In this document: positions 24,262 through 33,611 of the stretch, in pieces
Numbering within the stretch: position 1 is the first letter of the stretch
Layout: each line of letters opens with the position of its first letter
NCBI GenBank assembly: GCA_019752045.1
Contig: JAIEMP010000008.1
Location: 192,617 to 256,616 of the forward strand
DNA length: 64,000 nt
Direction of reading: 5' to 3'
Source: Chitinophagaceae bacterium
GTDB taxonomy: Bacteria > Bacteroidota > Bacteroidia > Chitinophagales > Chitinophagaceae
Notes under the pieces: generated by a model
What the model was told of the DNA's origin: nothing
Seen by the model: only the letters and a program-made list of their open reading frames with translations
Database searches by the model: none
Made by a program: the position numbers and the translations under genes

Positions 24262-26322
24262 CTATTGTTTAGAAATACGTTGTGTATGTTTCCAGTCTGC
24301 ACCAACAAGTTCTACCATATAAATACCGGTCTTTAATGATTCAAGATCCTGCAGTACAACAATGTTATCGCCCAATTGCAGGATAACTTTTTTGCTCATT
24401 ACCATTTGGCCGCTTGCATTGCTGATTCTTACTGTTATTTCCTGTTGCTTATCTGTTTCAATCTGTAATTTAATATCACTTACAAACGGATTGGGATAAA
24501 CTGCATAGTTGTTCAGTTTTGTTCCATTCAGTCTTAAAGAAACAACAGAAGAGATCGTGGCTTTACCATCTGCATCAACCTGACGTAAGCGGTAGTACAA
24601 CACTTTTGCAGTTGTTGAAAGCGGGTCTGTAAAGCTGTAGTTTTCTTTCGTTCCTGTATTGCCTTTACCATCTACAATACCTGCCTGTACAAAACGGATA
24701 CCATCTGTACTTCTCTCAACAACAAAGTAATCGTTATTGATTTCGCTGAGTGTTGTCCAGCTCAGCTCTGCGTTGGATCCTTCTTTACGAACTTTTATTT
24801 CGCCATAAGAAATCGGCAGACTTGTGTTTGCAGGGAACTCACTCGAAGCAAGATCTGTTAAACCGCTGAATGAATTGATCAGCACTGCCTGAACGGTGCC
24901 GCTAACCTGATTAGCAGTTGTTTGATCAATAAAATAAATGCCATTACCTGTAGAGATATGTAAAGATCCTGTTTGTGTCCATGCAACACCATTTACACTG
25001 GTACCTGTAAACACACCTCCGGCAGTTTGCACTGTCCATTTTTTATTCAGTGTGGTGGGAGATAATAAAGAGTTGAGTGTATAGATGTAAGTGTCGCCGC
25101 CGGTAACATTGGCCATGGCATACAATACACCTGTACCGCTGATGGCGAGATCACCATTCTGAAACTCTGAAGCAAGACCACCGTTAACAGACAGGGGCGC
25201 ATTGCCGTATGTATTGATATTGCTGATCGGGTTGCTGCCGTTTCCCTGAAAAGAAGCAATATAAATTGCACTTGCTCCGTCACCCGCAATGATCCATCCT
25301 TTTCCTGTGCCGTCAAAACCCAGGCGTACAAAACCAAGGCTGGTATTATCGCCGGTACCATTCATATCAATACTTCCAACAGAAACATTGCCTGAACCGG
25401 ATGGAGTAACAGAATAAATTTGTACAACACCGTTATTAGAAGAAGTGTTGAGGATATAATATAAATTTCCGTTTGCATCGTTTACATTGGCTTTGTTTTT
25501 ACCAAGTCCGGCTGTGCTGCCTGATGGTGTAAACAGATCTGCAGGCCCGTTTAGAATTGCACCGGTTACAGAATTTACACGATATGCTTTTACCGTTCCT
25601 GTACCTGAAGTTGAATACAGATTTGGCTGAAATACATTAACAGTTGTTGTTGCTGATGTAGCAGATTCAGTACCTCTGCTGGCAACTACAGATACATTGT
25701 AATCTCCAACGCCGTTAAAAACTATACTCTTGTTGCTGCTGTTTCCTGCAGGAATTACAAAATCAACTCCATTTGTTCCCGGTGAAACAGACCATGTATA
25801 GGTGATGGTACCGGTTCCTGTAAAATTAGAAACAGATGAAGTAAAGCTGACTGTACCTCCGATAAATGTTGAAGCAGTGGGGTTTGGAGAAATGCTTACA
25901 GCAGGAGGAGGAGGTGCAAGAACAACAACTGTTTTGATGCCTGATGTTGCTGTTAAACCACCACCTTCAGATACTGTGCAGGAAATTGTGTATGTACCAC
26001 TGAGTGTAAATGTACCTGTGGTAGATGAATTGTTTCCTGTGATGGTTGTAGATGCAGGTGAAAAAGTTAACCCGCCGGCAGGACCAGAAACAACATTCCA
26101 TGTGTAGGTGAAATTGCCATTACCACCAGTCCAGTTGGCGTTATTGCCATTTCTTTCTGCTGTAAAAGAAACCGTTCCGCCAGTTGAAATGGTGGTAGAT
26201 GCTGCAGAAGGGGCTGTTAATGTAACAGCGGGTTGCGCCATAGCAGCGAGCGAAACAAAAGAGGCTGTCAGCAAAAAAATAAATTTGACAGAAGCGATGC
26301 TTTTGAAAGTAAAAAGTTTCAT
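24262..26322 (-). CDS. T9SS-secreted protein with PKD-like repeats and C-terminal sorting domain
   Basis: 686 residues from the ATG at 26320-26322, which places a signal peptide first (cleavage near AMAQ). An upstream ATG at 26361 adds 13 unlikely residues. Two Ig/PKD-like domains (about 25-125 and 130-235), a central beta-propeller-like part (about 240-480) and a type A sorting domain (PNPFVSDIKLQIET, ending GADWKHTQRISKQ). Such proteins are exported by the type IX system and attached or released at the surface. The cargo's own function is unknown. Confidence 0.82.
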   Translation of the reverse strand: MKLFTFKSIASVKFIFLLTASFVSLAAMAQPAVTLTAPSAASTTISTGGTVSFTAERNGNNANWTGGNGNFTYTWNVVSGPAGGLTFSPASTTITGNNSSTTGTFTLSGTYTISCTVSEGGGLTATSGIKTVVVLAPPPPAVSISPNPTASTFIGGTVSFTSSVSNFTGTGTITYTWSVSPGTNGVDFVIPAGNSSNKSIVFNGVGDYNVSVVASRGTESATSATTTVNVFQPNLYSTSGTGTVKAYRVNSVTGAILNGPADLFTPSGSTAGLGKNKANVNDANGNLYYILNTSSNNGVVQIYSVTPSGSGNVSVGSIDMNGTGDNTSLGFVRLGFDGTGKGWIIAGDGASAIYIASFQGNGSNPISNINTYGNAPLSVNGGLASEFQNGDLAISGTGVLYAMANVTGGDTYIYTLNSLLSPTTLNKKWTVQTAGGVFTGTSVNGVAWTQTGSLHISTGNGIYFIDQTTANQVSGTVQAVLINSFSGLTDLASSEFPANTSLPISYGEIKVRKEGSNAELSWTTLSEINNDYFVVERSTDGIRFVQAGIVDGKGNTGTKENYSFTDPLSTTAKVLYYRLRQVDADGKATISSVVSLRLNGTKLNNYAVYPNPFVSDIKLQIETDKQQEITVRISNASGQMVMSKKVILQLGDNIVVLQDLESLKTGIYMVELVGADWKHTQRISKQ

Positions 26323-26522
26323 GTTTTCCAGTTTTAGTAAACAATTAATAATAAGGCTCAAGAGGAAATGGACCTACTGGTTTTTGTTAGGAATTGAAAC
26401 GGAAAAAATTTCAAAAGATGCTGGATACGGAGGAGATTGGTTAGAATAAGGGTATTTGTAGAGGAATTCGGATCGTTCAGGGCTGCAAACTTACAAAGCG
26501 TATTTGATAAATGCAAGAATTT

Positions 26523-27113
26523 CTATATTATTTTTTTGTAAGGTTTATAAATACTGACTTGTTCCTGATTTTTTTCAGGTACTTCTCTTAAAGGCTCGCA
26601 GGCCTGCCATGTTTCCTGCATCTCTTTTGGAAGCAATTGATAGAGTTGTGTTCCTTTTGTTTTCCAATCAATCATTTCATCGGTTACTTCTTTTATTTTT
26701 TTTGCCGGGTTGCCAACAATTAAACTTCTTGGCTCAAACTGTTCATCGGCTTTTAAAAAACTCAAGGCACCAACAATACATTCATCACCCAGCACAACAT
26801 TATCCATAATGACACTGTTCATGCCCACTAAGCAATTTTTTCCAATGGTTGCACCATGTATAACCGCACCATGACCAATATGTGCTCCCTCTTTCAAAAG
26901 AACCGTAACGCCGGGAAACATATGAATGGTGCAGTTTTCCTGCACATTACATCCATCTTCTAAAACAATGCCACCCCAATCGCCACGTAGCGCAGCGCCC
27001 GGTGCTATGTAACAATGTTTACCAATGATTACATTACCTGTAACTGCTGCTTGCGGATGTACAAAAGAAGTTTCGTGTACTACAGGAGTAAATCCTTTGA
27101 ATGAATAAATCAT
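26523..27113 (-). CDS. paaY: PaaY-like hexapeptide-repeat thioesterase/gamma-carbonic anhydrase fold
   Basis: 196 residues, the same length as E. coli PaaY. Left-handed beta helix repeats (VTGNVIIGKHCYIAPGAALRG, HIGHGAVIHGATIG) with His triads typical of gamma-class carbonic anhydrase folds, and the PaaY-type C-terminus (LIVGNPAKKIKEV, GTQLYQ, CEPLRE). PaaY hydrolyses stalled ring-epoxide CoA by-products in phenylacetate degradation. The paa genes nearby support the name. -7 element at 27131-27138. Confidence 0.85.
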   Translation of the reverse strand: MIYSFKGFTPVVHETSFVHPQAAVTGNVIIGKHCYIAPGAALRGDWGGIVLEDGCNVQENCTIHMFPGVTVLLKEGAHIGHGAVIHGATIGKNCLVGMNSVIMDNVVLGDECIVGALSFLKADEQFEPRSLIVGNPAKKIKEVTDEMIDWKTKGTQLYQLLPKEMQETWQACEPLREVPEKNQEQVSIYKPYKKII

Positions 27114-27130
27114 GATTGTTGAAATTGATT

Positions 27131-27138
27131 CAAAAGTA
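27131..27138 (-). promoter_or_regulatory. -7 promoter element (TACTTTTG) of paaY
   Basis: Exact TAnnTTTG match on the minus strand, ending 17 nt before the paaY ATG. No clear -33 element. Confidence 0.4.
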
Positions 27139-27143
27139 AAGAA

Positions 27144-27827
27144 TCAATTAGCGGCAGCTCTTTTTTTACGTTTTTTCTTTCGGCCAAGAATAGTACGAAT
27201 GACGAATGTGACTAAAACAATAATTCCACTTACTCCAATGATGCCTATAATCCATGCAGCTGCTTCAGCTCCATTGCAGGAAAGTGAACAGGCGAAAAAT
27301 GTTAAAACAGCTATCAGCCACAATGCAACAAGTAATGTTAGTATAATTAAAAGAACTTTTACCCAAACAGGATTTTCTTTTTCTGATGGCCGGATTTTTT
27401 TTAACTGCTTTTTTAATTCCTTATGCTGAAGACTGCTTTCTTTATCTTGATGAAGATTTTCTTCAACTGCAATTCGTTCATTTATCTTAATATAAGTGAC
27501 TGCCTGCGTTGCAGCGACCAAAGGAAAATATGGTTGCGGGTTATTTATTTGATTGCCGTAAAAGCAAATGATACAGAATGTGCAAACGCCCATTGAGCCT
27601 TCCATCAACTTGCGTTTATAGAACGGGGCATTTTTTTTATAGAGCAGGAATAAACCAATAATCAGCAATGCTAAAGTGTTAATGAAGAGTGGTTTTAATT
27701 CAATCTGTATATCCCAAAGCAGCATTCCGGTATAATAGCCGCAGATATTGAGTGGAATGTAGAATAAAATGATGATGACTCTGGCTGCAGCTGTATGCCG
27801 GCTTGCCCAAAAGGATAGCTGTTTCAT
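27144..27827 (-). CDS. Membrane protein of unknown function
   Basis: 227 residues, about five membrane segments: two near the N-terminus, one around 'LALLIIGLFLLY', and two at the C-terminus, with a charged helical stretch (about 115-150) and a very basic end (GRKKKRKKRAAAN). The pattern 'CTFCIICFYGNQ' and 'FFACSLSCNG' supply four Cys. No known family recognised. It sits between paaI and paaY on the same strand but has no evident role in phenylacetate metabolism. Confidence 0.65.
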   Translation of the reverse strand: MKQLSFWASRHTAAARVIIILFYIPLNICGYYTGMLLWDIQIELKPLFINTLALLIIGLFLLYKKNAPFYKRKLMEGSMGVCTFCIICFYGNQINNPQPYFPLVAATQAVTYIKINERIAVEENLHQDKESSLQHKELKKQLKKIRPSEKENPVWVKVLLIILTLLVALWLIAVLTFFACSLSCNGAEAAAWIIGIIGVSGIIVLVTFVIRTILGRKKKRKKRAAAN

Positions 27828-27888
27828 AATGTTTACTTTAAAAACCTGATCTTAAGGTAAACAAATAAAACCGCCGATACAATGATCT

Positions 27889-28311
27889 TTATGAAATGAT
27901 TGATTTTCCTGTTCTGTAACAGGTGCCTTTAAACTGCGCCACCAAATGATCATTTTGATTGTATATCTGAATATGATACAAACCTGTAGACCGGCCGTTA
28001 TGTAATTCTTTTGCTTCTGCTATTAATACATCACCTACATGCACCGGTTTCAAAAAGTTGATGGAAGTATCTAATGCAACCGATAAATTGTTACGGTTGT
28101 TGCAGGCAAAAGCAAAGGCACTATCGGCGAGAGAGAATGCAATACCGCCATGTACAATACCCAGCCCGTTCATCATCTCTTTGCGAACGGTTATTTTTAT
28201 TTTGCTGTATCCTTCTTTTATTTGAATTACTTCAATGCCCAGCCATTGGCTGAACAGATCGTGTTGCATCATGTGGGCAACAACAGTTGCGGCAGTTTGA
28301 TTTGTACTCAT
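27889..28311 (-). CDS. paaI: Hotdog-fold acyl-CoA thioesterase PaaI
   Basis: 140 residues, the PaaI length. The motif NGLGIVHGGIAFSLADSAFAF holds the HGG and the catalytic Asp of the PaaI subfamily, followed by DTSINFLKPVHVGD. PaaI removes CoA from phenylacetyl-CoA pathway intermediates to prevent CoA depletion. It is in the paa region, with paaG 3.3 kb away on the same strand but separated by two plus-strand secreted-protein genes. Confidence 0.88.
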   Translation of the reverse strand: MSTNQTAATVVAHMMQHDLFSQWLGIEVIQIKEGYSKIKITVRKEMMNGLGIVHGGIAFSLADSAFAFACNNRNNLSVALDTSINFLKPVHVGDVLIAEAKELHNGRSTGLYHIQIYNQNDHLVAQFKGTCYRTGKSIIS

Positions 28312-28580
28312 AAAACAAGGATACAGAAATATTTTGAAAGCATTGCTGATGTTGAACGGAATGGATGTTTATATGCCAGAGTATAGTTTAAGAAAAAACC
28401 GGTTCAGAAAATGGTTTAAGTAGAAACAACTATCTGTTATAAGTAGATGAACATCACACAAGCTAAATATAAAGGTATAATCTCTAAAGTATTTGATAAG
28501 TGAAAACAGTTAGTGCAAATAATTTTGTTTAGTCTTGTATTGAAATCCAGTATAGTATCATATCCTAATTCTTTTTCCAG

Positions 28581-30116
28581 ATGAAAAACCTGTTTACTTT
28601 TCTTCTCTTTTTTTGCATTGTACATGTGCATGCACAAATCGGGATCGGTACAACATCTCCAACTTCTACATTAGATATCAGGGGATCACTTGCTTTGAAC
28701 TACCGTGCATTTGCTGCTTCTACAACAGCTTCATCTACCGATCATAATTTAGTTTATACGGGTACAACTGCAGCTACAGTTACCCTGCCCGATGCAGCCG
28801 GCTGTGCAGGAAGGGTATATGCTATTAAGAATGCAAGTACAACCAGCCCATTACCTGTGGTAACAATTGCAACCACTTTATCTCAAACCATTGATGGCAG
28901 CAGCAACTGGTTGCTGAATGATACAAAAGAAATTATTACCGTTATCAGCGATGGAAGTAACTGGAACATCATCAGCTCCGGCACACAAAAAACCAGAAAT
29001 AATCATGTGCTTGTACAATCAGTTGCGGATTTTCCAGCACCTGTTTCCGGAGTTATTACTTTGGCAGCAGGAACAACTTATGAAATAAATGGAACAATTG
29101 TCTTAACCAGCAAGATCAATCTTAATGGCTGTTACCTGGTGGGTATAGATGCTAACAATGATAAATTGATTTACACGCCGGGCAGTGGTGAATTGTTTAC
29201 AGGTACAAAAGGCGGTACCATTAAAACTCTTACGCTTGTTGCGGGCTCTGCGGGTTCTAAATTGTTTAATGTTGATATGGGCGCTACGGAAAATCTGATT
29301 GTAAGAGATGCGATTATTGCAAATTGTAATAACGTGGGTTTAGTAAAGGGCGGCTATATCGTTTTCTTTAGTGTAATTAATTATGCAGGTAATACAACAG
29401 GTATTACTTATGAAAACACTACAAATCTTTTTCTTGATAATACTGCCTGGTTTCCTACCAATAGCGGAATATTTGAAAAACTGGTGGGTACGTTTGGGGT
29501 AGTTGAAAAACTGGGGGGGTTCAGTCAACCTTTGTCTTCTTCTTCTGCAACAGCGTTTGATGTAAGCGGAATCATAAGCATTACCGATGCAGGCAATTTA
29601 AAGAATACGGCTTTTCTTGGAACAGGTACAAGAATTAACGGAAGTTTTTCCGGTAAATGGGAAGTTGAGTCTCCGGGTATAGCCACAGAAAAAGATGATG
29701 TGGCTACCGGCAATCTTTATCTTACTGCTGCAGTTGCTACCAGTTTTACTGCTGTCAATACGCCTACCAAAGTATTAGGAACTACAACAGCAGTAGGACT
29801 TTTCAGGGTTAGTTCTCCAGCAAATAACCGGCTGGTATATGATGGTATCAAAACACGCCGTTTTTCCGTTACGGGTTCAGTAAGTGTAACAGCACAGTCG
29901 GCCAATAAATATTTTTCTTTCTATATCTATAAAAATGGAGTGAGGTTGCCAGAATCGGAGCAGGCCATGCGTTTGTCTACCGGTGTTGATAAAGGATCTC
30001 TTACCATTACCTGTACCGTGCAACTCTCTACCAATGATTACATTGAAATATGGGCTGCCAATACATCGGATGCTTCAAGTATGACTGTTGAAACTTTAAA
30101 TCTTACCATTAAATAA
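28581..30116 (+). CDS. Large secreted surface protein, tail-fibre-like N-terminus
   Basis: 511 residues with a signal peptide (cleavage after HAQ). The start of the mature protein (IGIGTTSPTSTLDIRGS) is the motif that opens many Bacteroidota cell-surface and tail-spike-like proteins, followed by beta-rich repeats and a jelly-roll-like C-terminus. There is no T9SS sorting domain. The next gene (30148), 31 nt downstream, carries one, so the two are probably an operon. The 269 nt upstream show no clear regulatory motif. Confidence 0.75.
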   Translation: MKNLFTFLLFFCIVHVHAQIGIGTTSPTSTLDIRGSLALNYRAFAASTTASSTDHNLVYTGTTAATVTLPDAAGCAGRVYAIKNASTTSPLPVVTIATTLSQTIDGSSNWLLNDTKEIITVISDGSNWNIISSGTQKTRNNHVLVQSVADFPAPVSGVITLAAGTTYEINGTIVLTSKINLNGCYLVGIDANNDKLIYTPGSGELFTGTKGGTIKTLTLVAGSAGSKLFNVDMGATENLIVRDAIIANCNNVGLVKGGYIVFFSVINYAGNTTGITYENTTNLFLDNTAWFPTNSGIFEKLVGTFGVVEKLGGFSQPLSSSSATAFDVSGIISITDAGNLKNTAFLGTGTRINGSFSGKWEVESPGIATEKDDVATGNLYLTAAVATSFTAVNTPTKVLGTTTAVGLFRVSSPANNRLVYDGIKTRRFSVTGSVSVTAQSANKYFSFYIYKNGVRLPESEQAMRLSTGVDKGSLTITCTVQLSTNDYIEIWAANTSDASSMTVETLNLTIK

Positions 30117-30147
30117 AGGGACAGCTGTTTCTCATAAAAATAATACG

Positions 30148-31599
30148 ATGAAGAAAATTATCGGATCCCTCTTATTTTGTTCTGTTGTGCTGTTTACAAC
30201 TGCACAAAATGATTTTACAAATACCGGCACATTGTATATAAGTGGCAGTACAGATACGTTTTTTGTAAACGGACATTTTACAAACAGCTCTGCTGCAGCA
30301 CTCACTAATAACGGAAAATTTTATACAAAGCAAAATTTTATAAACAGTCAAACCTCCTGGACTATCGGAACCGGTGAAGTTATTTTGAATGGAACCGGTG
30401 ATCAACTTATCAGCAGTGTAAGCAACTCAGCTTTTTATAAACTTACCATCAACAAATCATCAGGACTTGCAACACTTGCTTCTGCTGTAACCATCAACAA
30501 TACCTTAACACTTACAACAGGAAAACTATCACTTGATAATTATGATATAACTATTGGAAACAGTGCAAGTATCACCGGTGGTAGCACAAATGCGTATCTT
30601 ATTGCAACCGGTACAGGCGAGCTTAAGCAACAGATAGCAGCATCAGGTTCAAAGATTTTTCCTGTAGGCACATCAACAGCATATACACCGGTTACAGTTT
30701 CATTAACAGCAGCATCCATAACTGATGTGTTTCATGTTCGCATGTTAACAGCAGTATACAGAAATGGAACAAGCGGTTCTGTATTAAATTCAAATGCGGT
30801 GAATGCAACCTGGATGGTTTCTGAAGCAGTGAACGGAGGCTCTGATGCAACCCTTACCTGTCAATGGCCTGCATCACTTGAACTTACCGGATTTGACAGA
30901 CAATACAGCCGGCTTGCACATTATACGACTTCTGCATGGGACTATGGGTTTGTAAATCTGAATGCATCCGGCTCAAATCCCTACTCTGTTTCACGTTCAG
31001 GCTTCAGCAGTTTTTCTCCCTTTGCAGTAATGATGAATATGGCTGTACTGCCGGTAACTTCACTTGAAATTTTCGGAAAGCAAAATGGAAACGAAAATCT
31101 GATCAACTGGTCTACTTTATCTGAAGCAGGTACGGCATACTTTTCCATTGAAGCTTCAATGAATGGAACTGACTTTACCGAAACAGGAAAAGTAAATGCT
31201 GCAGGAAACAGCAGCAATTTACGTTCGTACAGTTTTGTTCATCGTAACATCAATAACCAATCTTATTCTTACCGAATTAAACAGGTTGATGAGAACGGGA
31301 GTTTTGTTTACTCCAAAGTAATACGTCTTACTGCAACTGCTCTTCATCCGGCTGCATTATTTCCAAACCCGGTAAAGCATAAAACAACCATCAGCTTTTC
31401 ATTAAAGCAAACATCATTGATGACGGTTATGATCAGCAACACACAAGGACAGGCTGTGTACAAATGGAAACAGCTATACAGTAAAGGAGATCATAAAACA
31501 GAACTGGATCTGTCACTATTACCTGCCGGATCTTACACACTTCAACTGAAAGATGACACCGGTAGTGTACAATCTATGCGGTTCATTAAAACAAACTAA
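30148..31599 (+). CDS. T9SS type A sorting-domain protein
   Basis: 483 residues with signal peptide (cleavage near TTAQ), beta-rich repeats that alternate 'TNNGKFY' and 'LTLTTGKLSLDNYDITIG' segments, then a fibronectin/Ig-like domain with NWSTLSEAGTAYFSIEAS and a type A sorting domain (ALFPNPVKHKTTISF, ending SMRFIKTN). Exported by T9SS. Paired with the surface protein at 28581. Composition is Ser/Thr-rich. Function unknown. Confidence 0.82.
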   Translation: MKKIIGSLLFCSVVLFTTAQNDFTNTGTLYISGSTDTFFVNGHFTNSSAAALTNNGKFYTKQNFINSQTSWTIGTGEVILNGTGDQLISSVSNSAFYKLTINKSSGLATLASAVTINNTLTLTTGKLSLDNYDITIGNSASITGGSTNAYLIATGTGELKQQIAASGSKIFPVGTSTAYTPVTVSLTAASITDVFHVRMLTAVYRNGTSGSVLNSNAVNATWMVSEAVNGGSDATLTCQWPASLELTGFDRQYSRLAHYTTSAWDYGFVNLNASGSNPYSVSRSGFSSFSPFAVMMNMAVLPVTSLEIFGKQNGNENLINWSTLSEAGTAYFSIEASMNGTDFTETGKVNAAGNSSNLRSYSFVHRNINNQSYSYRIKQVDENGSFVYSKVIRLTATALHPAALFPNPVKHKTTISFSLKQTSLMTVMISNTQGQAVYKWKQLYSKGDHKTELDLSLLPAGSYTLQLKDDTGSVQSMRFIKTN

Positions 31600-31620
31600 G
31601 ACTAATTACTTAATCCTCGG

Positions 31621-31654
31621 GCCTGTTACAGATATGTAACAGGCTTTTTATTTT
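31621..31654 (+). terminator. Terminator after the secreted-protein pair
   Basis: 9-bp stem GCCTGTTAC / GTAACAGGC, 6-nt loop, T-run TTTTTATTTT. It overlaps the last codons of the convergent paaG gene. Confidence 0.88.
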
Positions 31655-32424
31655 CCTGTAAATGCTGCTTTTCTTTTTTCTAAAAACGCATTGATGCCTT
31701 CTTGATAATCTTCTGTTGATGCAGCTTTTTGCTGATACTGATCTTCCAGTTGCAACTGTTCCTGCCATGTATTGCTGAAGGAAGCATTTAACACATGTTT
31801 GGTGTACGCTAATCCTTTGGTGGGCATTTGTGCAATGGTCTGTGCTATTTTTTTACTTTCTTCTTCAAACACCACATCTGCAAACACTTTGTAGATCATA
31901 CCTAAACGATCGGCCTCATTGGCCGATACTTTATCACCTGTCATCATTAAGGCACTTGCTTTTTGCCAGCCAATCAATCGGGGAAGTGTAAACGTTCCAC
32001 CACTGTCAGGGATCAACCCGATTTTTGAAAATGCCTGAATAAAAGAAGCTGATTCAGCAGCAACAACAATATCGCAACACAAAGCAATATTGGCACCTGC
32101 GCCTGCAGCCACTCCATTCACTGCTGCAATAACGGGCTTTGGTAAATTGCGGATGCGTGTTACAATGGGGTTATAATGCTCTGAGAGAATTTGCGCCAAC
32201 TCCATTTTGTGTTCACCCACCAGTTCACTGATGTCTTGTCCTGCACAGAAAGCTTTGCCATTGCCGGTAATGTACACACAACGAACTTCCTGTAGCGATG
32301 CACATTCATCCAAACGGTTTTGCAAAAGCAAGGCCATCTCCCGGTTAAACGAGTTGAACTTATCCGGACGGTTAAGGGTGATATAGGCAATAGAATCTTT
32401 TATTTCAAACAGTATAGATGACAT
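31648..32424 (-). CDS. paaG: Enoyl-CoA hydratase/isomerase PaaG-like
   Basis: 258 residues of crotonase fold. Oxyanion-hole block GKAFCAGQDISE and the GAGANIALCCDIVVA segment, then IGLIPDSGGTF where the Asp corresponds to the catalytic Asp of PaaG isomerases. PaaG converts the ring-1,2-epoxide of phenylacetyl-CoA to the oxepin-CoA. The paaA-E genes upstream on the same strand support this. Other crotonase roles cannot be excluded because the family is broad. Confidence 0.85.
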   Translation of the reverse strand: MSSILFEIKDSIAYITLNRPDKFNSFNREMALLLQNRLDECASLQEVRCVYITGNGKAFCAGQDISELVGEHKMELAQILSEHYNPIVTRIRNLPKPVIAAVNGVAAGAGANIALCCDIVVAAESASFIQAFSKIGLIPDSGGTFTLPRLIGWQKASALMMTGDKVSANEADRLGMIYKVFADVVFEEESKKIAQTIAQMPTKGLAYTKHVLNASFSNTWQEQLQLEDQYQQKAASTEDYQEGINAFLEKRKAAFTGK

Positions 32425-32453
32425 ACAGCAATAATTATAGCGTCAGTGAATAC

Positions 32454-33095
32454 TTATATATCGAAACTGATCACACTCTTGTGTTGCAGCAGAAAATTAT
32501 TTACAATATCGTAATCGTGTTTAGGTGCACCAATGCGATATAGATAAATGGCTTCATTGTTTTCTTTATTCATTTTCATACAGCGGAAATTGATTTCATG
32601 CTGTTCAAAAAATGCTTCCATTTCTTTTTTCAACCCATCTGTTGTATCGTCTGTTTTAATCTTATAGTCTTTTACCTTGTGTAATCGGTTGATAAAACGT
32701 TGTACCGGTTCCAGTACAAACAACGCAATTACTACCATGCTGCTTACAACAATGGCAATGGGATAGTTTTTATAACCAATGGCCATACCCAATGCAGCTG
32801 TGATCCAGATGAGCGCAGCCGTTGTTAATCCATTAACCGAAATACCTTCTTTAAAAATAACACCGGCACCAATAAAGCCAATACCTGTTACAATATTACT
32901 GGCAATACGATCGGGACTTACTGTGTTACTTTCTTTTGAAAGAATGGTATATAAACAGGAGCCCACGCAAATAAAAATCATGGTGCGAAAGCCGGCCGGC
33001 TTACTCCTGAACTCACGTTCAAGTCCAATAACGGCACCAATGATAAATGCAATGGAAACCTGTGCGGCTTCTTCTAAATAGATAGTAATGTTCAT
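32454..33095 (-). CDS. MgtC/SapB-family membrane protein
   Basis: 213 residues, about five membrane helices in the first 140 (IGAVIGLEREFRSKPAGFRT, the MgtC signature) and a cytoplasmic ACT-like C-terminal domain. MgtC-type proteins affect Mg2+ homeostasis and membrane potential. It interrupts the paa genes between paaD and paaG and is preceded by its own -7 element (33115-33122), so it may be separately controlled. A role in phenylacetate metabolism is not implied. Confidence 0.85.
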   Translation of the reverse strand: MNITIYLEEAAQVSIAFIIGAVIGLEREFRSKPAGFRTMIFICVGSCLYTILSKESNTVSPDRIASNIVTGIGFIGAGVIFKEGISVNGLTTAALIWITAALGMAIGYKNYPIAIVVSSMVVIALFVLEPVQRFINRLHKVKDYKIKTDDTTDGLKKEMEAFFEQHEINFRCMKMNKENNEAIYLYRIGAPKHDYDIVNNFLLQHKSVISFDI

Positions 33096-33114
33096 GTGTA
33101 TCCTCCCTTGAGTT

Positions 33115-33122
33115 CAAAAATA
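33115..33122 (-). promoter_or_regulatory. -7 promoter element (TATTTTTG) upstream of the MgtC-like gene
   Basis: Exact TAnnTTTG on the minus strand, 19 nt before the ATG. No convincing -33 element. Confidence 0.35.
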
Positions 33123-33131
33123 CCTATTTCG

Positions 33132-33611
33132 CTAATGGCATTTAAAATAATCGAAGGGTTCTTTACAATCATTACACACATAAAGTGATTTGCAGGCAGT
33201 AGAACTGAATGCACTCATCAGTTTTGTATCGGTTGAGTTGCACAAAGGACACTCTACACCATCTGCAGGAATTACAAATCGTTTATCGGGTGCGGCAATG
33301 CCATAGGCTTTCAGTTTTCGTTTGCCTTCTTCACTCATCCAGTCTGTTGTCCAGGCAGGACTGATGGTTTGTGTAATATTTACTTTTTTAAAACCAAGTG
33401 TGGCCAGCTCAATTCTTATTTCGGTTGCAATCATATCCATTGCCGGGCATCCGCTGTAGGTAGGGGTGATGAAGACTTCCACTTCATCATCATGCAACAC
33501 AATATCCCGTACAATGCCCAGATCAATGATACTTAAAACAGGCACTTCCGGATCTTTTATTTCTTCCAGATACGAGAAGAGCATTTTCTTATCAATGGTT
33601 TTATGCATCAT
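33132..33611 (-). CDS. paaD: Phenylacetyl-CoA epoxidase accessory subunit PaaD
   Basis: 159 residues. MIP18/DUF59 domain (EVPVLSIIDLGIVRD, YSGCPAMDMI) followed by a C-terminal zinc-binding module with CPLC and CNDC clusters. PaaD is required to assemble or maturate the PaaABCE monooxygenase. Its start codon overlaps the last base of paaC's stop (TAATG at 33609-33613), so the two are translationally coupled. Confidence 0.93.
   Translation of the reverse strand: MMHKTIDKKMLFSYLEEIKDPEVPVLSIIDLGIVRDIVLHDDEVEVFITPTYSGCPAMDMIATEIRIELATLGFKKVNITQTISPAWTTDWMSEEGKRKLKAYGIAAPDKRFVIPADGVECPLCNSTDTKLMSAFSSTACKSLYVCNDCKEPFDYFKCH

Noticed and set aside
24131..24322. Plus-strand ORF across the T9SS gene end
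   Set aside because: It covers the terminator and the end of a real gene, without family features.
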